Shown: positions 1-24,777, counted from the stretch's first letter. The stretch: 64,000 nt of DNA from Chrysomallon squamiferum (GCA_012295275.1 CM022669.1:11771980-11835979), one strand, 5' to 3'. Program-made: numbers and translations. The notes: generated by a model not told the origin, from the sequence alone.

Positions 1-1254
1 AGGTATCTTTACCTGTAACAAGTGAATCGAGGACAATAATTAAAATCACTAACAAAGACATAGTACAATACCGTGTGAATCAAACAGGTGTGAAAAGAAA
101 ACAGTTTTCCAAGGTTAGACAAATCTTACAACAGCATTACTGGTTTGTAGAGATTACGATTTCTTTTTTCGAGGCTTTTCACCTTTCGCCCACTATTGTA
201 TCTATGGAAATATTTTCTAGTCAAACAAACCATGTTCCGACAACTCAACCAACCTTTAATTTATTTATTTTTTTTTTTTTTTTTTAAATGAAATAATAGC
301 TCATGGAAAACAACACATGAAAAAGCAAAGTTATCAGCGTTAACAAAACCTTTGACTTAGAATAATTTACTTGATTATGTATGAATTTTTATAATTTTCT
401 CATCACTTAAAATTTCTTTTTGAATTTTATTGCATTAGTTATTAACGTTCGCTTCAAAACCGTCAAAATATAAGATAATCTCTTTGTCACATTAATTAAT
501 AATAATAATAATAATAATAAATTATTTTAAAAAGAAAATAAATGAATCCTCCAGCACGTAATTATTTCATGGTATTCTTTTCAAGATGAATACAAGTTTC
601 CGTTGTTAATTATCTATTATTGAGGCTACATCTAACATTTGGCCAACTCACAAATGCAACTGAAAAATAATTTTTGCTTGAATGTTTATTCCAAGAGTTG
701 TTTCCCTTGATCAATTTCACCTTTCTCTACTGATAATTTATCCTTTAACATTTATCTTACGATGTAAAATTTAGTTCAATTTTACCATCCATTAGACATA
801 CATTTGATTGAGATTATCATAATTCAGTTGTTTTGAAGTTTTCTTTACAAATAATAGCAAAACCTAAGCAAGTTTTATTTAAAGTTATATTTTATCTGCA
901 CAAAATCTTGAAGGACGATAAAATAACCACTTAAAAATGCATTGATGCCATTTTATCTTTTTTCTTCTTAAATTATGGATTCAGAACACAATTTTGCAAC
1001 GATATATCCAGCAAAGCAGAATCTTTCTACATTTCCTTGTATAAAAATCTCACAAAGTGAATATTTCAAACCTTCCCAGTTACTCATATGATTTGTTACG
1101 TTTGGTTCTACAAAAAATTCTTTACCTCAAACTAATGCTGAATATGCCAGTATACAAAAGGAGATAATGCGTATGCAGTCTCCTGTATACTAAACAAAGA
1201 AAAATAACAAAGAATAATTGGATATGTGACTGGAGTCTTTTAATAATGTACAGT
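1..1254. other. AT-rich flank, no gene recognised
   Basis: This is the 3' flank of RPL36. It contains a T tract (about 269-285), a short AAT repeat (about 500-527) and one copy of the GAGTTGTTTCCCTT motif (694-707). No open frame resembles a protein family I know. An ATTAAA-type polyadenylation signal for RPL36 reads on the minus strand at about 1238-1243, 12 bases past its stop codon. Confidence 0.6.
694..707. repeat. GAGTTGTTTCCCTT motif
   Basis: One of two near-identical 14-mers (the other is at 37457-37470, with A for G) that resemble a motif I recall as highly abundant in mollusc genomes, probably a transposon end or satellite remnant. Used here only as a weak taxonomic clue. Confidence 0.4.
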
Positions 1255-1491
1255 CTATTTGTGTTGTTGGGCTTTTCTCATTCTCTGGAGAACATTCTGC
1301 ATTTCTTCTCGCTTCCTTTTAGCTCTAAGATGAGAACCAAGCTGCAAAATAATAATGATAATTTCAAAATGTTGTTGTTGGTTTCTTTAGATATAAAATG
1401 CCAGACTGGACAAATAAATCCAACACCATTGTTAACCATATTTCTAAGATGAATTAATATCTCTGTTAAAAACAAATTATACTGGTAACAG

Positions 1492-1522
<31 letters not shown>

Positions 1523-4500
1523 GTATCTGTTCAGAAGTAAAACTAAAATATTTTAAAATTATTTATAAACAACACAGTACAGTTTACTGTTGAGACCAGT
1601 GACATGCCGATTAACAGTTTTTATCAGACTTTTGGAAAAAATAATATACTGTACAAATAAACTGGATACTCTACATGTTTGCAGGGCTTATTTTCACTTC
1701 AAGACAGCATCATGATGTCTTCAAATGTCCAAGATATTAAAGGACAAGATATGGATCTGCAGTGCACAGTGAACAGCACTTTCAAACTGGCACAAACATA
1801 TTGTGGCAATGTGTGCAATGCCATGTCATAGCAGAACATTGGCTAAATAAAGCAGGACTGTTGCCCAGCTGGCACCAAATTTCATAAAACAAAATGCTTG
1901 TGAAGAATAATCATATCAAAGGTTTTTGTTTAATACAAGACCTACACACATCAAAGGCAGCAAAGAATCTTTTATTAAGCACCTTTTCATAGACAGGAAA
2001 GCACACAGTAAGCTATCTGATAAATTATTTGACACCTGCTTTAATGATAAAGTGAGAGCAGGCACACTGTGAAGAACTGATCATTTTACTTTTACTTCAA
2101 AAACTAGCTCTACTGCAGTCCTTCCCCAACAAATATCTAAATGCTGTAAACAAACAGGAAAGAAATTGGTGAAACATATCTATTAATCTTACCCTCCTTT
2201 TACAGAATTTCAGTGCTCGTTTGTCCTTTGATATCCTAAGCAACTCCTGGCATCTTCTTTCATAAGGAGCAAATCCGACAATTTCTCTTACCAAATCTCT
2301 GACAAATTTGGCATGTTTTGTTTGTCTCTGTAAATTAACAATTATACACATTAGTTTGCATAAATAGCTCAAAAAGTAATATTTATTAATAATTTAACTA
2401 AGAATATTATATCGAAAAAAAATGGCCATTTATAATATGTAGACAGCATATTTATTAAATGAGAAGTGTAATATCCTAATTTTTTTTGTGAACAAAATAG
2501 TCCAACTGTAGCAAGTATCTGAAGACGGTATCAAAAATTAAAATAATGCCTTTCTGCTGCGACAGATATGTCTGTTGAAAAATATTTTAAATAGAACACA
2601 ACAATTATAATGAGAATTGAATGAAGTATGAAAATGGTCAGTCTGAACCAGTGTTTAATTTAATTCCAAAAATATGTAAAATGAAAATGGGGGAAGGGGG
2701 TGGGGATTTACATGCCATAAAGTAGGTATGTGTATTACTGCCGGAATTGCATCCACCATTTTCTGCTATATCCATGTGACCTGAATCTCCCCGATGGCGA
2801 GTGGTGTCTCTGCGTAAATCGCTTCTCATTAGTCAGGGGCTGGGAGTTTTGGTTATCCCTGATGGTACAATTAGCGGGAAATTCCCGTATACTCACTCGT
2901 TTTCGAATTTTTCAATTGGTTCGTTTCGGAGGAGAGTTCGAAAATTTGTTTCGTATTCAACACGTTAAAATTGGTCGTTTTCGATATCGGATGATAATCT
3001 AAGGTAGATGGAGGCGAAGAACAATATTTAATTTTATTATATGTGAATTTATATTGAAATCTGACACAGCTGAGAAAAGTTACAAACGCCGGAAAGAGGA
3101 GCTGTAACATCGAAATGGCTTCAAAATCAAACATGGTGGATGAAAATTCGAGTGAAACTGAAGTGATTTCTACCCTCGATTTCAGCTATGTTTGATACAT
3201 GAGTGATAGAACAGATTGTGATGCTGTATAAATATACGACTGTACTCTGTGTCACACTTTTATTACCCGATGGATTGTAAATAGTGGATGATTGTGGATT
3301 TTGCGAGTGCCTTCAAGCCAATCGGTATAAACTAATTTTGAAATTTAGTAATCATTATTATTATGTTGGCCTTCTTTTCAGGATGCCTAACTTGAAGTGG
3401 AAAAGAAAATCCCCCAATCAAAGGACTGGTATAGCCAACCAACACTTGGAAGAGAACTTTCCCAATGGAATTCCAGTTTCTTAAATGGTCATGTATTCAG
3501 TATTGTTTATTTTTGTCTTTCGCTGCAAAAAAAGCCATGCGAAGACCATATATCCCCAATAATATTACTGGTCATCAGAGAAATACAGTTTTGAATTACA
3601 TTACATCACAAATTCAGAAACTTGTTGACAACACTCTGAACAAGTTCAAGAAACTCAGTGACACTGTGGAATTCAATATGTTTGATTCCATTTGTCACGA
3701 AAGTTTTGATCAGCTGAACCTGACCAGTACTATTTCCACAGTTATGTCATGTATTATCCAGCCAGTGGAAGTCCCTCAGGCTGATGAAGAAAATGCCATT
3801 GTTCTTCCCAGTACCAAGCCTGTTGCTATGTCCCCACTGAAAACCAGGCAGATAAGAAAGTGCCATAACTGCGAGAGATATCATGAAAGTTTGCAATTTG
3901 CCAAACAGAAAGTGAGAAACAGGATCTCTTAAAACGTCAGAATTAAAATATATCTGTATTACTAATTATTTATATTGCATTTTTAATAGCTTAAATTGAA
4001 TGGACTAGTTACCATCTATCTTCAGTCCAAATTTCACTAATAAAATTTCATTATTAAGAAAGTTACATGCATTTTAGTGAAAAACAATAGGATTTTGGTC
4101 AGGCCATTGTAATGCAAATGCATTAAATAATAGGACAATTAATTAGTGTTAATTGAAAACGTTAAAATGCTGTAACTTCCTTAATACTCAACAGAATCAC
4201 ATGATGTTTGTTGTCTTTTATAGGGTTTTTAGAGTTCTTTTCAGCAATGTTATTTATGTTGAAGTTGGTAGTGTTTGAATTTTTTGTCCAAATAAATTAT
4301 TGTTTGTTAGGCTGCTGGTACCTTAATTAATAACTTCTTTTTAATTTTTACAAATATAATCGATAGCAGAGATTGGCATTGGTCTTCACTGAAAATTTCA
4401 TCAAGAAAGCTTGATTATTAACAAAGATAGAGGGGAAAATGTAAAAATATTACTATTTTTGGTCACAAACCTCTAATGACTTATATAGCGTTTAATCGGA

Positions 4501-4804
4501 CGAAAAAAATTGCTTTTCAGGGGGTTTAAAATTGCTGCTACTTCCTTAATTTTTTACATATTCACTTGATCTTGGTATCATTTTAAAGTGGTTTACAAGC
4601 TCTACCCAACTGTCTTATTTATTTTCAGATTAGTGGGGTTTGAAAAATTTGTCCACATACCTACATAAAGTTTTGTGCCATCTCGATATTATTTCAGATA
4701 CATACCCCCTTTCTTCTGGATGGTCTGCTTTTTCTGTCCTCGACCATTTTTGTGACCTTGTGGCCTTTTGTTAGGCCAACGGCCATTTCATAACGCATCA
4801 CCAT
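1255..4804 (-). CDS. RPL36: 60S ribosomal protein L36 (eL36)
   Basis: Structural protein of the large cytosolic ribosomal subunit. Three coding exons on the minus strand: 4804-4706, 2327-2193 and 1341-1255. All splice sites are GT-AG and the joined frame is 106 residues, against 105 in human. The product starts [19 protein letters not shown]. Exon 2 carries the family hallmark [18 protein letters not shown] followed by SKDKRALKF. Exon 3 gives [18 protein letters not shown] and ends QQHK before TAG. The start is the first ATG after an acceptor at 4807-4808; a second in-frame ATG at 4798-4796 is possible. The gene is divergent from BLM. The large first intron (2328-4705) contains an unexplained + strand open frame. 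The protein identity is certain from several conserved blocks, and only the exact start is inferred. Confidence 0.96.
3465..3932 (+). CDS. Hypothetical open frame nested in RPL36 intron 1
   Basis: A 155-codon open frame lies antisense inside the first coding intron of RPL36. From the internal ATG at 3537 ([20 protein letters not shown]) to the stop at 3930-3932 the amino-acid use looks coding, with mixed polar and hydrophobic residues and a CHNCERYH cysteine/histidine cluster near the end. The part before 3535 looks like non-coding or intron sequence. A possible acceptor (CTGCAAAAAAAG) precedes 3535, a donor-like AAA|GTGAGA occurs at 3910-3911, and further open sequence follows a TTTTCAG acceptor at about 3381. 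It could be an exon of a multi-exon nested gene, a retrocopy or a chance frame. I do not recognise the family, so no function is proposed. Confidence 0.35.
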   Translation: MEFQFLKWSCIQYCLFLSFAAKKAMRRPYIPNNITGHQRNTVLNYITSQIQKLVDNTLNKFKKLSDTVEFNMFDSICHESFDQLNLTSTISTVMSCIIQPVEVPQADEENAIVLPSTKPVAMSPLKTRQIRKCHNCERYHESLQFAKQKVRNRIS

Positions 4805-5159
4805 TTCTGAAGTAACAGAATGAAAATTTTTATCATTATCAGTTGTTTTGGGAATGTTTTTTTTTTTTTTTTTTTTTTCCCCTCCCCATTTTCTATAATA
4901 TATTGATCACTATAATATATTGGTGACAGACAGACAGGCAGAGAGAGAGATTGAGATTATTTCTATCACGTTACATTTAAAGAGTGATATTGTCTAATGC
5001 GTGTGGAAAACAGTAAGTCATAAAAATCAATTATTGCTATGGAAAAATATTATTTTCATTATACCAATAAAAGATTATTAAAAAATTATTTAAAATTGTT
5101 GTGATAATTCTCCAAATATAGGCTTGTTGATGAGTTGGATATTAGACGCATAAACTCAC

Positions 5160-5196
5160 TCAATGTTTTTAAAGGAAATGGCAGACTAAAAGGAAG
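5160..5196 (-). promoter_or_regulatory. Candidate RPL36 5'-UTR first exon with TOP-like start
   Basis: RPL36 coding exon 1 is preceded by a splice acceptor two bases before the first ATG, so a non-coding first exon is expected upstream. On the minus strand, the stretch from about 5196 begins CTTCCTTTT, a pyrimidine start typical of TOP mRNAs of ribosomal proteins. It ends at a strong donor, TTGA|GTGAGT, at 5160/5159. The assignment is an inference from sequence signals only. Confidence 0.45.
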
Positions 5197-5204
5197 TACA
5201 TTTG

Positions 5205-5216
5205 TACGCGTGCGCA
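5205..5216 (-). promoter_or_regulatory. NRF1-like GC palindrome in the RPL36/BLM spacer
   Basis: The minus strand reads TGCGCACGCGTA, which matches the NRF1 consensus TGCGCAYGCGC except at one position near its end. It sits about 10 bases upstream of the proposed RPL36 start and about 740 bases from the BLM ATG, in a head-to-head spacer. It is one of the few CpG-rich spots in an AT-rich region. Binding is not shown by the sequence. Confidence 0.35.
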
Positions 5217-5229
5217 CTCTATAGCTCGT

Positions 5230-5268
5230 AAAAATCTTTTTTCATTTATTTAATGAAAAAAGATTTTT
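5230..5268. repeat. Perfect inverted repeat, 17-bp arms, 5-bp loop
   Basis: The arm AAAAATCTTTTTTCATT (5230-5246) is followed by TATTT and then its exact reverse complement (5252-5268). It lies in the RPL36/BLM divergent promoter spacer. It could form a cruciform or an RNA hairpin, or be the footprint of a small element. Confidence 0.85.
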
Positions 5269-5954
5269 GTAATTATTTATTTGACATTTTGTATTACATT
5301 TAAATTTATTTGATTTTATATATATGCGAACTATTATATTAGTTTATGGATCTTTTAAAAAGTTGTCTAAAATTTATAGCATTTTCACACATTAAGAAAT
5401 CAATTTTCGTATTTTATACTTGTAATAATTATAAGATAAACACCCTATCGAATGGCGCAAATTTCGTATTAGGTAAAACAACTAAAAACATAATTCAGAT
5501 AATGCGAAAAAAATATTTTTATTTTATTTCACTTTATTATCATTTATGATATGATTTATAAATAGCAAGAAATCGCTATCAACTGTTAGTGAATTATTTT
5601 AACAAAAGAGAGAAACTGGGCTTGGCGAAGGCCAATACTCTGAGCAGACGTTCTACATAACTTAAGTCACCGAGTGTTTACTTCTTTTTTTTTCGCTCCA
5701 AACGTAAATTCAGTCTTGGATTATTTTCATATACTACGATTGAAAAATTGTACATATATTTAAATTAATTTTATTACCCAGTAGCTGAGTTATAACATGT
5801 TATATAATTTATGATGTGTGCCTATTCAGAATGATTGAAAATAATAGAGATGTTGATAATCAAAGGGGATAAAAAAAAAATGTTTTAATGCAGAGTAATA
5901 TTTTATATTTACTTTTCTACTTTCAGTTTTAGTGACAGAATTAAAAAAAATAAA

Positions 5955-18658
<12,704 letters not shown>

Positions 18659-19142
18659 CATAGAAATGTCACAGATATATAGGAGAAAAATCAGAGGCCA
18701 GGTGACAAAAAAAACATCTGGGACTGATAATCATATCTCAAGATTGTTTTCTTCTTATCAACAGCAGTTGGATACTTGTAAAGATCTTAATGACCTTTGT
18801 TTAAATTAGACGTTGGAACTTTATTTTGTTTATCGTAAGACTAGATTGATGATGAAATATCATGAACATTACCAAATTCTAATGAAATTGTTCACCTAAG
18901 AATATATGAAAGGAAAGAACAAATTTGATAAACCTAATGAACTTTTTTCAGTTGCAAATTCAAAACCAATTAATGCAGATGGTTTTTGAAATATTATCAT
19001 AATTTTATTTATATTTTAAGTTTATCAGTTGCTATAAATTGTATTTATAATACTTTATTATCCTGTTTTAGCACATAATGAATTCTATATACACTGAAAT
19101 TTGTTTAATTTTAATGCTTCTGAATTCAGTTTGGCAGTAGCA

Positions 19143-19148
19143 AATAAA
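19143..19148 (+). terminator. Polyadenylation signal of BLM
   Basis: AATAAA lies about 485 bases after the BLM stop codon, in AT-rich 3' sequence with no competing frame. It is the clearest canonical signal before the convergent POLR2M 3' end. Confidence 0.5.
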
Positions 19149-19971
19149 ATATTTCTAATATATTTAGTTTAAACAATTTATTGCTGTAATAAATTGCCAA
19201 TGTAATACAGTTTTAATATTTTTATTATACCAGTAAAATGCTGAAAATAAAATGTTTTGCTTACATTTTTGTTGTATATTTTGTTCATCTATATACTTTT
19301 TTTCTTTTTTTTTACTAAATGGCAAGGAAAGATATGCCAGACTTAACACATTTTAACCTCTTCACTATGGTGAAGAAACCGATATCAAATTAATTTTTAT
19401 TTAATCTCTTACAGAAGTAGATGCTACCCAAAGCATTATTTAGGACCTATTAACATGTGTTGCAATAGACAGGGAGATTCTAATCTAATATATATATATA
19501 GATGAAGTTGAAATCATAAAGTTAAACATAACACTCAAGAGTTGTAAGATTAAAAGAAAAAACACATCCTTAATTTGTCATATTCCATTATACACTGTTG
19601 ATCACCCATATAAATTCAAACAATCGGACTGGAATGCTATAATTAAAGACACTAAAAAGGAAAGTAGTTTAAACAATAAAATTAATTGGATAAATTATGA
19701 GATTATGTCATGGGATGTTTCCTAAAAGTGACTAGAAGCAGTCATGCCCTTACCAGAATTTAGAGTATGAAAATCAATATTAACATTAACCCTTGGAAAT
19801 ATTTTATGCAAGTTTTATTGCTGATATTAGAATCAAAAGCATTTGCAGTGTTAATAGAAGGGTACCTATTGACATCCTTTTAAAGGAATTCTTTTTTGTT
19901 TTATTTTTATATAACATGAAATTTGTTTCACAGATGTACAAATAAATCGCAATAACAATTCATGATTTACA

Positions 19972-19977
19972 ATTTAT
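19972..19977 (-). terminator. Polyadenylation signal of POLR2M
   Basis: The minus strand reads AATAAA (plus TTTATT), about 720 bases past the POLR2M stop. If this signal is used, the 3' UTR contains the whole 20011-20388 duplication. Confidence 0.4.
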
Positions 19978-20010
19978 TGCACAATAATAGATGATATCAA
20001 AAATAAAAAG

Positions 20011-20388
20011 GTTCATAAATATATAATGTAGAAAACAAGATTTTACAAAAGATTTCATTGTGAATGTTACTTTCAATATGAAATAGGTTTCATTTAAAAA
20101 AAAAAAAAAAATTAAATGAACCCAAAAAAAACATTTCAACACATTTAACAAAATTTTAGCAGTACATGAAACAAACAGAAAAAAGATGAAGATGTTCATA
20201 AATATATAATGGAGAAAACAAGATTTTACAAAAGATTTCATTGTGAATGATACTTTCAATATGAAATAGGTTTCATTAAAAAATAATAATAATAAATAAA
20301 AAAAAAAAAAAAAAAAAAAAAAAAACATTTCAACACATTTTTTTAACAATATTTTAGCAGTACATGAAACAAACAGAAAAAAGATGAA
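20011..20388. repeat. Tandem duplication of about 185 bp downstream of POLR2M
   Basis: The segment from about 20011 to 20188 is repeated at about 20194-20388 with few substitutions. The shared order is TTCATAAATATATAATG, a block around AAGATTTTACAAAAGATTTC, GAAATAGGTTTCATT, an A-rich tract, AAACATTTCAACACATTT and GCAGTACATGAAACAAACAG. The A-rich tract differs in length between copies. The duplication lies in the predicted POLR2M 3' UTR. Confidence 0.85.
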
Positions 20389-20696
20389 ATTAACAAAACA
20401 ATTTTAAATGATTAATGAAAATGAAAATAAATAACATGGCTTGGATTAAAGCTGTTCCAGTATAAAAAAAAAGACTGATTTTTTAAATTTCGCAATCCAT
20501 TAAGTTTTAAGCACAGAGTTGACTTTCTTCATTCCTACTTGCATTATTCAGACTTTAAAGGTCAATTCCCAACTTAAAACCATCTTCAAGGTACCAATTT
20601 GTCACTGAATATTAATTTTTTATCAGTACACCACAATTCAGCAGCAAGCAGATTCAAAAGAACAGAAAACAAAGATGAGATCTAAATTGTTCATGA

Positions 20697-23013
20697 TCAA
20701 TCATTACTTTCATAACCAGTTTGTTCAGGTTCATCATCACTGTCAGTTTCACAATTTTCATCTTTACGATAGCTGTTAGTGGGTTAAGGTTTCATTCAGA
20801 TAAAACACAAATATATTTTGATAGTGAAAATTTCAAAAAGTTTCAAATATTATTTTGTCTTCAGTGACTTCAATAAAGAGTTTCTTATATACATCCGGTT
20901 AAAAACAATTTCAAATTGAACAAAAATATAAATAAATAGCAAATATATAAATAACTTCCTCAAACTGAAAATATTAACTTCAAATATTATTTTAAAAGGA
21001 TACTTCATGTCTGTTCCCTCTGGATTGTAGTTATCCATTTTTATATGCAAACGTGCTGCCAAGCGATCAGCTGCCTGTTTGGTCTGAAGCTCCTGTTTCA
21101 AGAAAATAAAGTAATCCACAATTAAACTGTGTTAGGTGACAGATTCTACAAACTACAATTTAAATATTTACTAATGCATTCATTATCTGTATTATTAATA
21201 CATTGTTAATACTGTATTATTAATAAATTGTTAAAACCAATTGTATCTCTTAATACTAATAGATTTAAACCCAAAAGAAACATTATATCATCAAGAATCA
21301 TTAATGAAGACATTACCTAAGGGTTCTTCCAAGTTAAAAACTATTTTGTGACTATTTTTGTATTTTTAAGAAATAGATATTTTTAATTAGGTTTTAAAAT
21401 TAAAATTTATAATTTTTTTTATTTTTGTTAATTGTCATGCCCAAAAAACAAAAAATATATGTATATATACTGAGATACAAATAAAAAACATATAATGACA
21501 GATAATATTTATCTAAAAATAAATGCCATTACAGGATCATTATAAAAAGTTGATTTAACAAGATAACAAGTAAACAATTCCATATTTACAAACTAAACAA
21601 ACCAGTCTACAACAAAATATTTTTTGTACGATCAGAATCTTCCAACATATTTCCAAACACACCTCAAGCTTTTTCCTTTGCTCATCAACCAATTTTATCG
21701 ATTCCTCAATAGAAATCATCCGAGCCGAGCTAAATTTGTGTGGTGGGATATGTACTGCTGATTCATCGAAAAAAACACTTCTGCCTGGCTGGCTGTGTTT
21801 CTGATCAGTGTCACTCAAATCCATACTAACAACATCTTTATTATGTGAACTCTTTCCTCTCAGTTTTGATTTATGCTTATATTTGTCAGGTAGTTCTTCA
21901 ATATTTGATATCTTCAAAGTACTAAAAGCAATTTTGAAAATGAATAAAGAAAATGAAGGTTCTGGAAATTATAATATTTTGTTATTTTGTTTTTCTAACA
22001 TTTTTCTGTTTTTCAAAACTTTAAATATGCATTTCATCAATTAAAAAGAATAATAAAATATTGGACTGCATCAAAGAAGCAATAATTACCATATAACTAT
22101 TCAATAATTACCAAAATAAGAAAAAAATGTATGTATTTATTATTTATAGTTAAAATATTACTAATAATACATTAATCATAATTATACATCAGTCTAAAAG
22201 TTAGAAGTCCTAAAAATATGTATTTGATAAACAGTTTTACATTTTCATCTTAAATTTTACTTACGCTAATATTATAATTCAAACATGATGATAATGTCAA
22301 ATTGGACATTTTATACAGATCTGCTAACTGTACCTGTTTGGTTTGAACAAAACCCTTTTGGTTCTCTGGTCTGCTTTTAGAATCACTCTGTTGTAACTGT
22401 TTATGTATTCATCACTCTGATGTTTGTCAGAACTGTTTACATCAGCACCTTTAGAGGATACTGCTATCCTTTCAAATTCTTTACTGAGATCATCAGCTAC
22501 ATCCATCGTTTCTTGCGAAGTCTGCATACAAGACGTGTCGTTTTGTGCTAATGAAACATTTTTATCCCGAAGACTTTCAAAAACTGACTGTTTGACATTT
22601 TTAATGTTTTGACAAGAAGGAGTTTCAACATGTGAACCTGTTCTTTCACTTATCAGCTGGTTTAGTTTTTTTATAAATAATTTTATCTTTTCACCTTTGT
22701 CTGGAAGACTTGCCACAAACTGCCTGGAAATAATGAAATAAATTTTATTAAAACTTCTGGTATATTATTTTAACTTCATGAATGTATTATTCGATAATAC
22801 ACTTTTCAAAATCAGCTGAAATTCAATTAGAAAATTTATAAATTACTACTGTTTGAATTTAAACCATAAATCTGGGTCAATATGAATTACACTGAGTTAT
22901 CAAACTAACTTTTGTGATATAATTTTTTGTTGTCTTTGAAGTAGATCTTTCAATTCAGGCAAAGTCTTTTCTTCAAGACTGCCCAAGTAGCCCTGCTTCT
23001 CCCCTGATGCCAT
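20697..23013 (-). CDS. POLR2M: Pol II subunit M / Gdown1 (GRINL1A)
   Basis: Gdown1 binds RNA polymerase II, competes with TFIIF and makes transcription Mediator-dependent. Five coding exons on the minus strand: 23013-22910, 22723-22334, 21921-21663, 21092-21004 and 20772-20697. The joined frame is 305 residues (human about 368). Three blocks identify the family. The N-terminal helix ELKDLLQRQQKIISQKQF leads into LPDKGEKI, the latter matching human LPDKGKKI. The central block is ISIEESIKLVDEQRKKLE (human LSIEESLAL). The third is RLAARLHIKMDNYNPEG (human RLNIKMRSYNPEG). The tail is acidic (ETDSDDEPEQ), as in the family. The ATG follows directly after a TTTTCAG acceptor, so a non-coding first exon is likely upstream. 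The region between the blocks is poorly conserved and low-complexity, as expected. Confidence 0.93.
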
Positions 23014-23471
23014 CTGAAAAAAAATGTCTAACTGCAACAATTAATTATTATTAATTTCTAACTAATAATTTTGAGTAAGTATAAAATACACTTCAAAATA
23101 ATAAAATATTTATTTTTCAACATGGGGTTTCAGATGTGAAAAAAATAATTAGCTTTATAGTAATATTTTATCTGAATTAAAAAACTTATATTATTTATTG
23201 TTATTTAAAGCAGCTGTGCAGGTTTACAGTAATACATGAATCAAACGTCAATTACGAACTAAGTTAAATCCGAACCGATCGACTGAATCAAAAACTGACA
23301 ATATTTGTATTCACTTTATTTGTTAACATAAAAATAGTATATATCATACCAGAAAGTAATAGGTATAACTGATTATAGCAATACGTGAAATCTCACTGAA
23401 CTCTATCAAAAAAAATATACATTTTGTTACGATCAACTTGACGCTTGAATATTCCCAAACGTTCTAAACTG

Positions 23472-23480
23472 ACTTCCGGT
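23472..23480. promoter_or_regulatory. ETS-type motif upstream of POLR2M
   Basis: ACTTCCGGT (minus strand ACCGGAAGT) is a full ETS-family core, about 460 bases upstream of the POLR2M ATG. Such sites often mark TATA-less housekeeping promoters. Whether it serves POLR2M is inferred from position. Confidence 0.35.
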
Positions 23481-24704
23481 TTCACGAAGTTATACGCAAT
23501 TTTTGTTTCTTTGATGCCAGCGTTATACACATGGATATAATTATATTCAAAGAAAATATAAATAATTAAATAATAATTCTCAGAAAAATGGTGGGGGATC
23601 CTGTTTCTTGTTTCTTTAAATGCTATAATTTCGTTAAAATAAATAAATAAATAATTCCAGGAAGGTTTGTTTTTGTTATTTCTGTGTGTTTTTTTTTTAT
23701 TATTTTTTTTTTATTTATTTATTTTATGTAGTATTAACATCATTCGAGAAAATTTTATCACATGCGAACTTCATATATTTAAACTTATTATATTCGCAAA
23801 ATTTATATATCTATAAACTGAGAACGATAAAAATTCTATTTATTTATTTATTTACTTCAGATATGTTATGGACCAACAGTTATATGCATTCACCCCAAAC
23901 ATTTAGTGAAGCATGTACGACAACCTTTAATAAACTAGTCGCAAAGAAACGGCCAAATGGCACTTAGAGCAGGACGGATAACGTAATCCATCGTACCGAA
24001 CTCCTGCACTCCAATCATTCACGCCCAACTCACACTTGTCAAAAAGCTGATATGGCGGCGTGGGGGGACAAAACAAACAAATAAATTAATTAATTAATTA
24101 AATAAATAATAATAGTAATTTTTAAAAAGAAAGGAAAGGAAGACCGAAAGCAAATTTTAAGGAGATTTCAGTTTAAATAATATACAGATCTATTTAAAAA
24201 TTAGAGAAGTTATTCTGAAATTTTGTTTAGATAAAAAACATGAAACGTTCAGTTTGCCAGGGAAAAAATTCAAAGTATTGTTATATGGAACTAATATTTT
24301 GATGAAGTAAAATGGATATAAAGTATGAAAATTCGATTTAAAAAAAAAAAATATGTCAAAATAAAATAACAAGTAAATTTGAATGAAGTAACATGAAAAT
24401 AAAATCGAGATGGAAATAAACTTTAAAGAAGTAACAAGGATTGTAAATTAAATAGGTGGCGCTAAGATTTACAGAAAATAATGTAAAAATGACTGTATTA
24501 CGAAAAATAGTTTCATTTTATCATTAAAATGTACATGTGTCTGATTTTATTTTAGTAAAGTTTTGTTTTGGGTTATTTTAAGTATCATTTGGAATATACT
24601 GCACGCGTGTAAAAAGCCGATATGACTGCAGATTGCTTTATTAAATATAAGTTGTTATACAAATAGAATATTTTGTTTTATATACTCCATGTATATGCTA
24701 TTAG

Positions 24705-24707
<3 letters not shown>

Positions 24708-24777
<70 letters not shown>
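24708..24777. repeat. (AG)n microsatellite, about 70 bp
   Basis: An uninterrupted GA/AG dinucleotide run about 420 bases upstream of the SWEET start codon. It produces spurious Ser-Leu or Glu-Arg open frames. Confidence 0.97.

Noticed and set aside
75-287. 70-codon + strand open frame at the left edge
   Set aside because: Ends in a Phe run from a T tract, has no family resemblance, and shows no splice or promoter support.
24041-24626. Similar phrases AAAAAGCTGATATGGC (about 24041) and AAAAAGCCGATATGAC (about 24611)
   Set aside because: Similarity covers only about 16 bases with no extension, compatible with chance.
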